From the NCBI GenBank assembly GCA_027485005.1, contig JAIXRX010000170.1, positions 1 through 5,514 of the forward strand: a stretch of 5,514 nt of DNA, read 5' to 3'. Below, one piece after another: positions 1 to 4,948 of the stretch. The DNA is from Alphaproteobacteria bacterium (lineage in GTDB: Bacteria; Pseudomonadota; Alphaproteobacteria; Rickettsiales; JAIXRX01). Every line of letters starts with the position of its first letter. The first letter of the stretch is position 1. The notes beneath the pieces were generated by a model. It was not told the DNA's origin. It was given only the letters and a program-made list of their open reading frames with translations, and did not search any database. Position numbers and translations under genes: made by a program.

Positions 1-291
1 ATTAAAAAACTCACCCAAGGGATGACCGTGGACGGCATTCATTATGGCGGGGTGAAGGTGGAGCAAGAGCGCGCGCGCGAAGGCCGCAACCAATGGCTGA
101 CCCTAACCTTGCATGAAGGCAAAAACCGCGAGATTCGCCGCTTGATGGAAGCCTGCGGCCTTAAAGTAAGCCGCTTGATTCGCACCCATTATGGCCCCTT
201 TGGTTTGGGCAATATGGAAGAAGAAGACCTTGCGGAAATTGCGCGCGAAGATTGGATGAGTTTGTTGCCAGAAGGTTTTGAGTTGCCATAG
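1..291 (+). CDS. rluB: rRNA pseudouridine synthase, RsuA/RluB family (3' end only)
   Basis: This is the C-terminal 96 residues of an enzyme that isomerises uridine to pseudouridine in ribosomal RNA; the start lies before the window. Seen: an open frame from base 1 to a TAG at 289-291, containing EGKNREIRRLMEACGLKVSR followed by LIRTHYGPFGLGN. This matches the conserved C-terminal part of the RsuA/RluB/RluE/RluF family, where the Asn-Arg-Glu-(Ile/Val)-Arg-Arg-Leu stretch contributes to the fold behind the active site. The catalytic Asp and any N-terminal S4 domain are outside the window. Inference: the NREIRRL form and the neighbouring rsmD favour RluB (23S rRNA) over RsuA, but the subfamily is not proven. 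No convincing intrinsic terminator follows, so some transcription may continue into rsmD. Confidence 0.9.
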   Translation: MKKLTQGMTVDGIHYGGVKVEQERAREGRNQWLTLTLHEGKNREIRRLMEACGLKVSRLIRTHYGPFGLGNMEEEDLAEIAREDWMSLLPEGFELP

Positions 292-324
292 CACTTGCTT
301 CCAGTGCGCGCCTGCTGGCCTCGC

Positions 325-330
325 TATAAT
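325..330 (+). promoter_or_regulatory. Candidate -10 box for rsmD
   Basis: A perfect TATAAT lies in the gap between rluB and rsmD and would start transcription near 337, giving a leader of about 134 nt. At 16-18 nt upstream there is no good TTGACA-like hexamer (around 301-307 only CCAGTG/CAGTGC), so the -35 is weak or replaced by an activator. The box is flanked by two GGCCTC copies at 317-322 and 334-339. Confidence rests on the perfect hexamer and its position. Confidence 0.5.
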
Positions 331-379
331 AACGGCCTCACTTTTTATTTGATTACAGCGCTTTTTTAATTTTAATAAG

Positions 380-466
380 GTGACGAGGACAGAAGTCCGA
401 GTGAGCCTTCAGCCCGCCCCATGTGAGGCGCAGTAGCGCCGATAGCGGGGGCAAATGAAAAGGACC
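380..466 (+). promoter_or_regulatory. Structured 5' leader of rsmD (candidate cis-regulatory RNA)
   Basis: The GC-rich stretch just before rsmD folds by eye into several short stems. Hairpin 1 is GGAC 387-390 with GTCC 395-398 and loop AGAA, and tandem G·A/A·G appositions directly below it (385-386 with 399-400). Hairpin 2 is GGCGC 427-431 with GCGCC 436-440 and loop AGTA. An enclosing stem pairs CCCGC 413-417 with GCGGG 445-449. The ribosome-binding site AAAAGGA (458-464) lies 3' of these; its GGAC at 462-465 could pair with the GTCC of hairpin 1 as an alternative. I do not recognise a named RNA family. Regulation of rsmD translation is inference; the stems are visible but short. Confidence 0.4.
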
Positions 467-470
467 AATT

Positions 471-1040
471 ATGAGCCAGCCACGGATTTTTGCAGGAAAA
501 CATCGCGGACGCGCGCTCAAGGTGATTGAGGGGAAGGCAGTTCGCCCGACCTCTGGACGTACGCGCGAATCGGTGTTTAACATCCTCATGCATGGCCGAT
601 TTGGTGGCGAAGATTCCCCGCTGGTGGGCGGCAAAGTGGCGGATATTTTTTGTGGCACGGGCGCCTTTGGGCTTGAAGCCCTTTCCCGTGGGGCAGCCAA
701 TGTGACCTTTGTGGACCAGCAAACGGCAGTGCTGAAACTCACCCATGAAAACGCCAGCAAGCTCGGCGAGCTACCTAACTGCAAATTTGTGCAGTCGGAC
801 GCGGGCAATCTGCCGATGGCACCTGCGCCTTTTACGCTAATTTTCCTCGACCCGCCTTACCAGCAAGGGATGGTGGCGCCCGCGCTTAAAAGCCTGCTTA
901 AGCAGCGCTGGCTAGACGAAAATACCGTGGTGGTGGTTGAAATGCAGGCTAAAGAAACTGTGGTACTGCCAGACGGCTATACGCTTGTGGATGAGCGCAT
1001 TTACGGCAATGCCAAAGTCTGGATTCTGCAAATGGCTTAA
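471..1040 (+). CDS. rsmD: 16S rRNA (guanine966-N2)-methyltransferase RsmD
   Basis: RsmD uses S-adenosylmethionine to methylate N2 of G966 (E. coli numbering) in 16S rRNA, late in small-subunit assembly, in the cytoplasm. The 189-aa length is normal for the family. Seen, in order: an N-terminal segment with RPTSGRTRESVFNIL at residues 25-39; the SAM-binding motif ADIFCGTGAFGLEALSRGA at 57-75, with a following acidic Asp-82; the catalytic DPPY at 127-130 typical of N2-guanine and N6-adenine methylases; and a C-terminal ERIYGNAKVWIL at 175-186. The ATG at 471 is chosen because AAAAGGA ends 6 nt upstream and the family's usual N-terminus (RIFAGKHRGR) follows at once. It lies downstream of rluB with a 179-nt gap holding its own -10 box and a hairpin-rich leader. 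A shared terminator follows the stop. Confidence 0.96.
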   Translation: MSQPRIFAGKHRGRALKVIEGKAVRPTSGRTRESVFNILMHGRFGGEDSPLVGGKVADIFCGTGAFGLEALSRGAANVTFVDQQTAVLKLTHENASKLGELPNCKFVQSDAGNLPMAPAPFTLIFLDPPYQQGMVAPALKSLLKQRWLDENTVVVVEMQAKETVVLPDGYTLVDERIYGNAKVWILQMA

Positions 1041-1042
1041 GG

Positions 1043-1087
1043 CAAGAAAAAACCCATCCGCCAAATGAATGGCCGATGGGTTTCTTG
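1043..1087. terminator. Bidirectional intrinsic terminator between convergent genes
   Basis: AAACCCATC at 1050-1058 pairs perfectly with GATGGGTTT at 1075-1083. After one C·C mismatch the stem continues with GCC 1060-1062 and GGC 1071-1073, leaving an 8-nt loop AAATGAAT. Outer CAAG (1043-1046) can pair with CTTG (1084-1087), and the extra A residues on the left arm bulge. Read on the minus strand the stem is followed by TTTTTTCTTG, a good U-tract; on the plus strand by TTTCTTG, which is weaker. It sits 3 nt after rsmD and 6 nt from the end of the minus-strand 125-aa gene, so it can end both transcripts. Confidence 0.85.
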
Positions 1088-1093
1088 AAATTT

Positions 1094-1471
1094 CTACCTC
1101 TTGCGAGCCTCTGCTAAAAGAACTCGCAAGATGAGGAAGAATCCTTCTGGCTGATTTGCCTTAACATATTCACTGGTGATTGCCAGATCAACCTTCTTTC
1201 GTGGATTACGTATCAACACAATCACAGGCTCCCATACTTCGTAAATATGTTTGTCCATAATTTTACTCAAGGATGCTGAAATGGCATCCAAGGTACGATT
1301 TTTAATGACGTCCATTGTTCTCGGCTCAACCTCAGAATTCTTGAATTTTCTAAGGTTTTTTAATAATTCTGAGAATTCTTTGTTTTCCTCATCGCTATTT
1401 TCTGACGCCTTTTGGGCCAATCTGGTAAGGCCAACGGCCGCCTGATAAAGGCGGATTTGATGAATTTTCAT
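1094..1471 (-). CDS. Hypothetical protein, 125 aa, AT-rich
   Basis: I do not recognise a family. The predicted protein is soluble, with no signal peptide or membrane helix. It starts with a hydrophobic/amphipathic segment (MKIHQIRLYQAAVGLTRLAQ), followed by a charged Lys/Glu-rich stretch at residues about 22-50 that looks helical. The second half is mixed, with VWEPVIVLIRNPRKKVDLAI near 79-98 and a basic end LLAEARKR. No catalytic motif is visible. The ATG at 1469-1471 is the only reasonable start before Met-53, but the preceding sequence (AACAATAAAAAGC) has no clear Shine-Dalgarno site. The coding sequence is unusually AT-rich: hand-counted, 1321-1380 has 18 G+C of 60, against 35 of 60 at 601-660 in rsmD. 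It lies 192 nt downstream of the sulP stop on the same strand and ends at the strong shared terminator. It may be a recently acquired gene. Confidence 0.6.
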   Translation of the reverse strand: MKIHQIRLYQAAVGLTRLAQKASENSDEENKEFSELLKNLRKFKNSEVEPRTMDVIKNRTLDAISASLSKIMDKHIYEVWEPVIVLIRNPRKKVDLAITSEYVKANQPEGFFLILRVLLAEARKR

Positions 1472-1522
1472 GCTTTTTATTGTTTTTAAGCGCAGTTGCC
1501 TGCATTTGTTTGAAAATAATTT

Positions 1523-1574
1523 TACCGCAAAAGCTTAGCAGAATTTGATGACAGTTTGATGACGGTTTGCGGTA
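1523..1574. repeat. 9-bp inverted repeat enclosing an 11-bp tandem repeat
   Basis: TACCGCAAA at 1523-1531 and TTTGCGGTA at 1566-1574 are perfect inverted copies, 34 nt apart; the pairing extends three more bases (TTT 1520-1522 with AAA 1576-1578) past a bulged G at 1575. Between the arms lie two tandem units, TTTGATGACAG (1544-1554) and TTTGATGACGG (1555-1565), differing at one base. A further copy of one arm, CGCAAACC at 1653-1660, can pair with GGTTTGCG at 1564-1571. The block sits 50-100 nt upstream of the 125-aa minus-strand gene and could be its operator region. On the minus strand TAAAAT (complement of 1519-1524) is a possible -10 without a good -35. Function is inferred only. Confidence 0.5.
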
Positions 1575-1663
1575 GAAAATATCAAAGGCCAGTGGTCGAA
1601 TCAGCCTTGAGCGCGCTGCATATACGTTTCAGTAATAACGAATGGAAGCAAACGCAAACCCCG

Positions 1664-3211
1664 CTATACTCCGCGCCCGCTATTTTCTTGCGTGAATCCC
1701 TTCAGCGTACAGCTAATATTGCGCTGTTTGGCTTTAATATCCCTAAATTCATGGATGATTTCTAGCACGTCTGAGTCAATATGGATTGTGTTTGAGGCGT
1801 CAATGACCAGCTGGGATTCAGCAGGAACTTCGTCCAAGCGATGACGAATGGCTGCCTTGTTAAGAAAAGAAACCTCTTCTGCTAAGCGAATGTTAAATTG
1901 TGTCCCATGGTCTTGCGCGACTTGGTTATAAACCAACCCATGTTTCAGATTGCCACGCAGAATCATGATGAGGCTAATACCCACACCGATGGCCACACCC
2001 ATGAGCAGGTCTGTCGCAACCACGGCAATCACAGTGATAATGAAGGGTAGAAACTGCCCCGCACCCTTTTCGTAAGTGCGTGCGAAAACCGAAGGGTGGC
2101 AAAGTTTGTAACCGACCACAATCAAAATGGCAGCCAATGATGCAAGAGGAATGCGATTCAACAGATCAGGAATAGAAAGGCTGGCAATCAGCAGGAAAAG
2201 ACCATGAAGAATGGTCGAGGTTTTGGTGCGGGCTTGTGCCTGCACATTGGCGGAGGTGCGCACAATAACGCTGGTCACGGGCAGTCCGCCAATTAACCCT
2301 GAAATTAAATTTCCTGTTCCTTGGGCAAGAAGCTCGCGGTTGGTAGAGGTCACACGGCGCTGCTCATCTAAACGATCAGCCGCTTCAATGCATAGCAATG
2401 TTTCAATGGAAGCAACCACCGCAAGTGTGACTGCAACAATATAAACGCTTTTATTACTTAGGGCAGAAAAATCAGGCAAAGTGAACAGGGTAATAAACTC
2501 TGCAAAGTTTTCTGGAACAGGGATATTTACTTTGTGGGCGCTTGGAATTTGCCACCCATTTGCCAACTGATTAAAAACTAGCTCGCTGATGAGTGTGCCT
2601 GCCACTACAACGATAAGACCTGCCGGCACCATGCCAACGCGTTTTTTAACCGCTGGAATATCCCATACCGTTAAAATGGCCATGGAAATAAAGAATACAA
2701 TAATCACGGAAGGATTAAGATAATCAAGCGCAGTGGCAATGCTCTGGATGCCACCCATGCCACCTTCTTCATCAAAAAAGGCGGCGCTGTCGTAGCCAAG
2801 GGCGTAGGGAATTTGTTTGATAATAATAATCATGCCAATCGCGGTCAGCATGCCGCGAATGACGCCGCTGGGGAAATATTCTCCAATCGTCCCAACTTTC
2901 ATCATCCCCATAATCATTTGAATGATGCCTGCTAAAACCAAGGCAACCAGAAATACATCATAAGCGCCTAATGTGCTGATACCTGCAAGAACAACGGCGG
3001 CCATGCCCGCGGCAGGCCCACTCACGCTGACATGTGAGTTACTAAGAAAACCAACAACAACCCCGCCAACAACCCCAGCAATCAGGCCGGAGAAAAAGGG
3101 AGCACCGGACGCCAGCGCAATACCAAGACAAAGTGGCAGTGCCACCAGAAAAACGACAATAGAGGCAGGAAAATCATAGCGTAGATTTTCCAGATAGTTA
3201 GTTTTACTCAT
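1664..3211 (-). CDS. SulP-family inorganic anion transporter, probable bicarbonate permease
   Basis: This is an inner-membrane transporter of the SulP (SLC26-like) family, 515 aa. Seen: a membrane part of roughly residues 14-420 with about a dozen hydrophobic segments (for example 14-36, 42-57, 84-104, 116-135, 167-184, 192-212, 254-274, 387-419); the family's SVSGPAAGMAAV at 62-73; and the conserved block GGLPVTSVIVRTSANVQAQ at 308-326. A cytoplasmic STAS domain follows at about 437-506, with the core strand LVIDASN near 466-472. Its ATG lies 6 nt after the carbonic anhydrase stop, with GGA of ATGGATAA as ribosome-binding site, so the two genes are co-transcribed and probably coupled. SulP proteins carry sulfate, bicarbonate or other anions; next to a carbonic anhydrase, bicarbonate is the best inference, sulfate the alternative. 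The last residues SGRGV repeat the tail of the unrelated 273-aa protein. Confidence 0.93.
   Translation of the reverse strand: MSKTNYLENLRYDFPASIVVFLVALPLCLGIALASGAPFFSGLIAGVVGGVVVGFLSNSHVSVSGPAAGMAAVVLAGISTLGAYDVFLVALVLAGIIQMIMGMMKVGTIGEYFPSGVIRGMLTAIGMIIIIKQIPYALGYDSAAFFDEEGGMGGIQSIATALDYLNPSVIIVFFISMAILTVWDIPAVKKRVGMVPAGLIVVVAGTLISELVFNQLANGWQIPSAHKVNIPVPENFAEFITLFTLPDFSALSNKSVYIVAVTLAVVASIETLLCIEAADRLDEQRRVTSTNRELLAQGTGNLISGLIGGLPVTSVIVRTSANVQAQARTKTSTILHGLFLLIASLSIPDLLNRIPLASLAAILIVVGYKLCHPSVFARTYEKGAGQFLPFIITVIAVVATDLLMGVAIGVGISLIMILRGNLKHGLVYNQVAQDHGTQFNIRLAEEVSFLNKAAIRHRLDEVPAESQLVIDASNTIHIDSDVLEIIHEFRDIKAKQRNISCTLKGFTQENSGRGV
1668..1680. repeat. Left copy of 13-bp near-direct repeat flanking the CA-sulP segment
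   Basis: ACTCCGCGCCCGC here matches ACTCCGCGGCCGC at 4053-4065 at 12 of 13 positions in the same orientation. This copy encodes the last residues of the SulP protein, in the same reading frame as the other copy encodes the tail of the 273-aa protein, so both end in Gly-Arg-Gly-Val. Chance is possible, since GC-rich 12/13 matches are not rare in 5.5 kb. Confidence 0.35.
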
Positions 3212-3217
3212 GCTGAA

Positions 3218-3904
3218 TTATCCATTCACAATCATTTTTTTAATCGCAAGCGACTGGCAGTCAGCGCTAAAAATACGGTCTTCTTCATAAAAATTAACAA
3301 GACCCGTTTCCAGATCATAAATCCCGCCAACCAAACCAATTTTCTTTTCTGCCAGCATCTCGCGAATCAGTGGGCTGGAGTCCAGAATATTGCGCATCTG
3401 AATTTCTACGTTCAGATGAATAACATTATCTAAGAATGGTTTATTAGAGGATGTACGGTTCTCTTTTGTTTGTGTTTCGGCCTCAACAGCAGGCATAATA
3501 TCACTAAAAATAGCTCCAAGATTGCCCATTTCTACGCCGTCGCACGCCCCCATAACCCCACCACAGCGCGTATGGCCCATCACGACAATCAGTTTTGAGC
3601 CAAGATATTTGCAGGCATACTCAATGCTGGCAATGGCCTTCAGTGAGGCAATATTTCCTGCCAGACGCACACTGAAAATATCTCCAAGCCCTTGGTCAAA
3701 GACCAGCTCGGTAGGCACGCGAGAATCGCTGCAGCTTAAGATGGCGGCAAAAGGAAATTGTCCATCACGGTTCTGTGCCACCAATTCCATCATATTACGA
3801 TTGGCTGAGAGGTTGTTCACAAAACGCTCATTGCCCTCCATCAATATTTTAAGGGCCAGCTCAGGTGTTAGAGTTTCTTTAGTCAGTTCACGATGGAATT
3901 TCAT
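3218..3904 (-). CDS. Beta-class carbonic anhydrase
   Basis: This zinc enzyme interconverts CO2 and bicarbonate in the cytoplasm. The 228-aa length is normal for bacterial beta-class enzymes. Seen: CSDSRVP at residues 58-64, giving zinc ligand Cys-58 and the Asp-60/Arg-62 catalytic dyad; then GHTRCGG at 110-116, giving zinc ligands His-111 and Cys-114. The supporting segments DIFSVRLAGN (75-84) and SIEYACKYLG (93-102) are also present, so the enzyme looks intact. The ATG at 3902-3904 has AAGGGG (complement of 3911-3916) 6 nt upstream, and a strong promoter lies farther up. It is the first gene of an operon with the SulP transporter. Inference: it supplies or consumes bicarbonate at the transporter, for carboxylation reactions or pH balance. 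Calling it cynT or can would be arbitrary, so no symbol is given. Confidence 0.96.
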   Translation of the reverse strand: MKFHRELTKETLTPELALKILMEGNERFVNNLSANRNMMELVAQNRDGQFPFAAILSCSDSRVPTELVFDQGLGDIFSVRLAGNIASLKAIASIEYACKYLGSKLIVVMGHTRCGGVMGACDGVEMGNLGAIFSDIMPAVEAETQTKENRTSSNKPFLDNVIHLNVEIQMRNILDSSPLIREMLAEKKIGLVGGIYDLETGLVNFYEEDRIFSADCQSLAIKKMIVNG

Positions 3905-3910
3905 GGCATA

Positions 3911-3916
3911 CCCCTT
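3911..3916 (-). promoter_or_regulatory. Ribosome-binding site of the carbonic anhydrase gene
   Basis: On the minus strand AAGGGG lies 6 nt before the ATG at 3904. It settles the start: the nearer ATG at 3906-3908 is out of frame and meets TGA two codons later. Confidence 0.75.
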
Positions 3917-3928
3917 GATATTTTTATA

Positions 3929-3957
3929 GATTCAGTCAAATCTCATGATTTAGAATC
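3929..3957. promoter_or_regulatory. Nested inverted repeat at the CA-sulP transcription start
   Basis: Plus-strand reading: GATTC (3929-3933), AGTC, AAATC (3938-3942), TCAT loop, GATTT (3947-3951), A, GAATC (3953-3957). The inner arms and the outer arms are each perfect complements, separated by a small internal loop. It begins about 3 nt downstream of the -10 box, so it would lie at the very 5' end of the mRNA, or form a dyad operator over the start site. A repressor site or a 5' stabilising hairpin are both possible; nothing in the window identifies a regulator. Confidence 0.45.
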
Positions 3958-3959
3958 GT

Positions 3960-3987
3960 TATATAGTGGCTATGCCTTTAAAGTCAA
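3960..3987 (-). promoter_or_regulatory. Sigma70-type promoter of the carbonic anhydrase-sulP operon
   Basis: On the minus strand TTGACT (complement of 3982-3987) is followed after 16 nt by TATATA (complement of 3960-3965); TATAAC at 18 nt spacing (3958-3963) is an alternative -10. The predicted start is near 3950-3954, giving a leader of about 45-50 nt. This is the best promoter match in the window and lies wholly in the 144-nt gap between the 273-aa gene and the carbonic anhydrase gene. Confidence 0.75.
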
Positions 3988-4048
3988 CCCATTGCCACGA
4001 AAATGAAACAACAGGATTAAGCGTAATGCCTTGGATAATCTAAGAAAA

Positions 4049-4870
4049 TTAAACTCCGCGGCCGCGGCCACCTTGGCGTGCAAGGGAGTCTTGCACAAAT
4101 TTTCCTGCAAGATTCAATCCTTTTTCTGCCAATTTTTTCACCACGTCTTTGCTTTGTTCATACATAGCGAGTTGCGAGGCGGCATAAGAAAAATGGGCGC
4201 TGTCCATATTCGCAATGGATTTGTCAATCAGGTTTTGCACGATTTTGAGTGACGCGAGCATTTCATTTAAGGTCGGTTTCTTTTTGTCTTTCAGCGTTTG
4301 TTTGACAGCGGCTTGGGTGGCGGCGTCAATCCCGTGGTCGCGCAAGGTCGCGTCTAGCGAAACAGCGCCTTGGGCTTGGCGCAGCGCATATTCCACATCC
4401 GCCAAGGATTCCACTTGTTGATTGGCCTCGTCCGTGCGGGACTGGAAATTGCGGTCGGCCGTTTCGGCGAGTAACGCCACAAAAAACACGGTGTAATTTT
4501 GATAAAAATCCGCCAACTCACGGCGCAGCGTGGCTTCCGACGTATCATGTAAATCACCCGCCATCACTACGGCTTGGGTAGCGGATTGCTTGCGCATGGT
4601 TACTTTCGGGTGCAGCGGGTTGGGGACGATGGCGCGCAGGCGCTCCATATCCAGCGCGAGGGACTCGATGCTTAAGCGGGTGCGCGCCGCCGATTCCGGC
4701 ACGGTGCCGCTGGTAAAGGCCCGCACTGCGTCATGAAACCATTCAATCCGCGGGCGGAAATCCTGCCCATTGACCACGATATTCAAAAATTGCTCACGCG
4801 CCACAATCTGCTGATAGGATTGGTTCAGCAGGTCGAGCATGGCGTGATGAGAACGGTTGGCAGCGTTCAT
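4049..4870 (-). CDS. Hypothetical protein, 273 aa, helical, cysteine-free
   Basis: I do not recognise a family. The sequence has no signal peptide, no clear membrane span and no cysteine, and appears almost entirely alpha-helical with many Ala, Gln, Glu and Leu. Notable stretches are LRRELADFYQNYTVFFVALL near 115-134, the most hydrophobic segment, then a Gln/Ala-rich helical part (VEYALRQAQGAVSLDATLRD), a basic linker KQTLKDKKKPT, and a C-terminal amphipathic region ending in RQGGRGRGV. The ATG at 4868-4870 is supported by AAGGAA (complement of 4874-4879). Hand-counted, 4321-4380 has 40 G+C of 60, so its composition matches the flanking housekeeping genes rather than the AT-richer carbonic anhydrase-sulP segment. 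It is divergent from hemW. An Arg/Gly tail may contact RNA or acidic partners, but that is speculation. The frame is open over 822 nt with a good start site, so it is very likely a real gene. Confidence 0.8.
   Translation of the reverse strand: MNAANRSHHAMLDLLNQSYQQIVAREQFLNIVVNGQDFRPRIEWFHDAVRAFTSGTVPESAARTRLSIESLALDMERLRAIVPNPLHPKVTMRKQSATQAVVMAGDLHDTSEATLRRELADFYQNYTVFFVALLAETADRNFQSRTDEANQQVESLADVEYALRQAQGAVSLDATLRDHGIDAATQAAVKQTLKDKKKPTLNEMLASLKIVQNLIDKSIANMDSAHFSYAASQLAMYEQSKDVVKKLAEKGLNLAGKFVQDSLARQGGRGRGV
4053..4065. repeat. Right copy of 13-bp near-direct repeat flanking the CA-sulP segment
   Basis: ACTCCGCGGCCGC, matching 1668-1680 at 12 of 13 positions. It encodes the GRGV end of the 273-aa protein. 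It is part of a 12-bp palindrome CCGCGGCCGCGG (4056-4067), which on the minus strand precedes a T-rich stretch just past the stop and could act as a weak terminator. Confidence 0.35.
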
Positions 4871-4897
4871 CGTTTCCTTGGTGTTTTGAAGGTAGTT

Positions 4898-4907
4898 CTG
4901 CTAGCAG
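4898..4907. promoter_or_regulatory. 10-bp palindrome in the hemW / 273-aa divergent region
   Basis: CTGCTAGCAG is a perfect palindrome in the short region between the two divergent starts. It lies between a weak TTGAAG (4886-4891) and TAAAAG (4910-4915), 18 nt apart, a poor plus-strand promoter candidate for hemW. The position would suit an operator acting on both genes, but no regulator is visible. Confidence 0.25.
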
Positions 4908-4921
4908 GATAAAAGAAAACC

Positions 4922-4948
4922 ATGAAAAAGCCAGAACGATACGAATGA
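4922..4948 (+). CDS. Possible 8-codon leader ORF coupled to hemW
   Basis: ATG at 4922 opens a frame reading M-K-K-P-E-R-Y-E and stops with TGA at 4946-4948, which overlaps the first hemW ATG (4945-4947) as ATGA. An AGGA (4906-4909) lies 12 nt upstream, rather far for a Shine-Dalgarno site. hemW itself has no clear ribosome-binding site, so translation through this mini-ORF could deliver ribosomes to hemW. It is too short for coding statistics, and chance is a real alternative. Confidence 0.25.
   Translation: MKKPERYE

Noticed and set aside
291..307. GCACT/AGTGC hairpin just after rluB as terminator
   Set aside because: The stem is only 5 bp and no T-tract follows.
384..408. Resemblance of GAGGACAGAAGTCCGAG to the 5' conserved region of RNase P RNA
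   Set aside because: Only a short string is similar; there is no room before rsmD for a 300-400 nt RNase P RNA and no 3' partner region.
380..436. GTG-started upstream ORF in the rsmD leader
   Set aside because: The AAGG is almost adjacent to the GTG, leaving no proper spacing, and the stems explain the sequence better.
353..808. Two long minus-strand frames opposite rsmD
   Set aside because: They are antisense to a clear rsmD and its leader, with Pro/Ser/Arg-rich low-information translations.
1331..1373. Inverted repeat CTCAGAATT / AATTCTGAG inside the 125-aa gene
   Set aside because: It lies within coding sequence in a very AT-rich stretch and is explained by repeated Glu/Ser/Asn codons.
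1587..1606. tRNA-like GGTCGAATC string in the sulP-125-aa gap
   Set aside because: Flanking bases do not form a T-arm or acceptor stem, and no anticodon or D-arm could be found nearby.
1556..1765. Plus-strand 69-codon open frame starting with TTG
   Set aside because: It starts inside the repeat block, runs 102 nt antisense into the sulP 3' end, has no ribosome-binding site and no recognisable motif.
3522..3929. 135-codon plus-strand frame opposite the carbonic anhydrase gene
   Set aside because: It is antisense to a gene with all active-site residues, has no start signal, and its translation resembles no protein.
4056..4067. CCGCGGCCGCGG palindrome as a recombination or origin site
   Set aside because: It encodes the Gly-Arg tail of the 273-aa protein and is simple alternating GC-rich codon use; at most a weak terminator stem.
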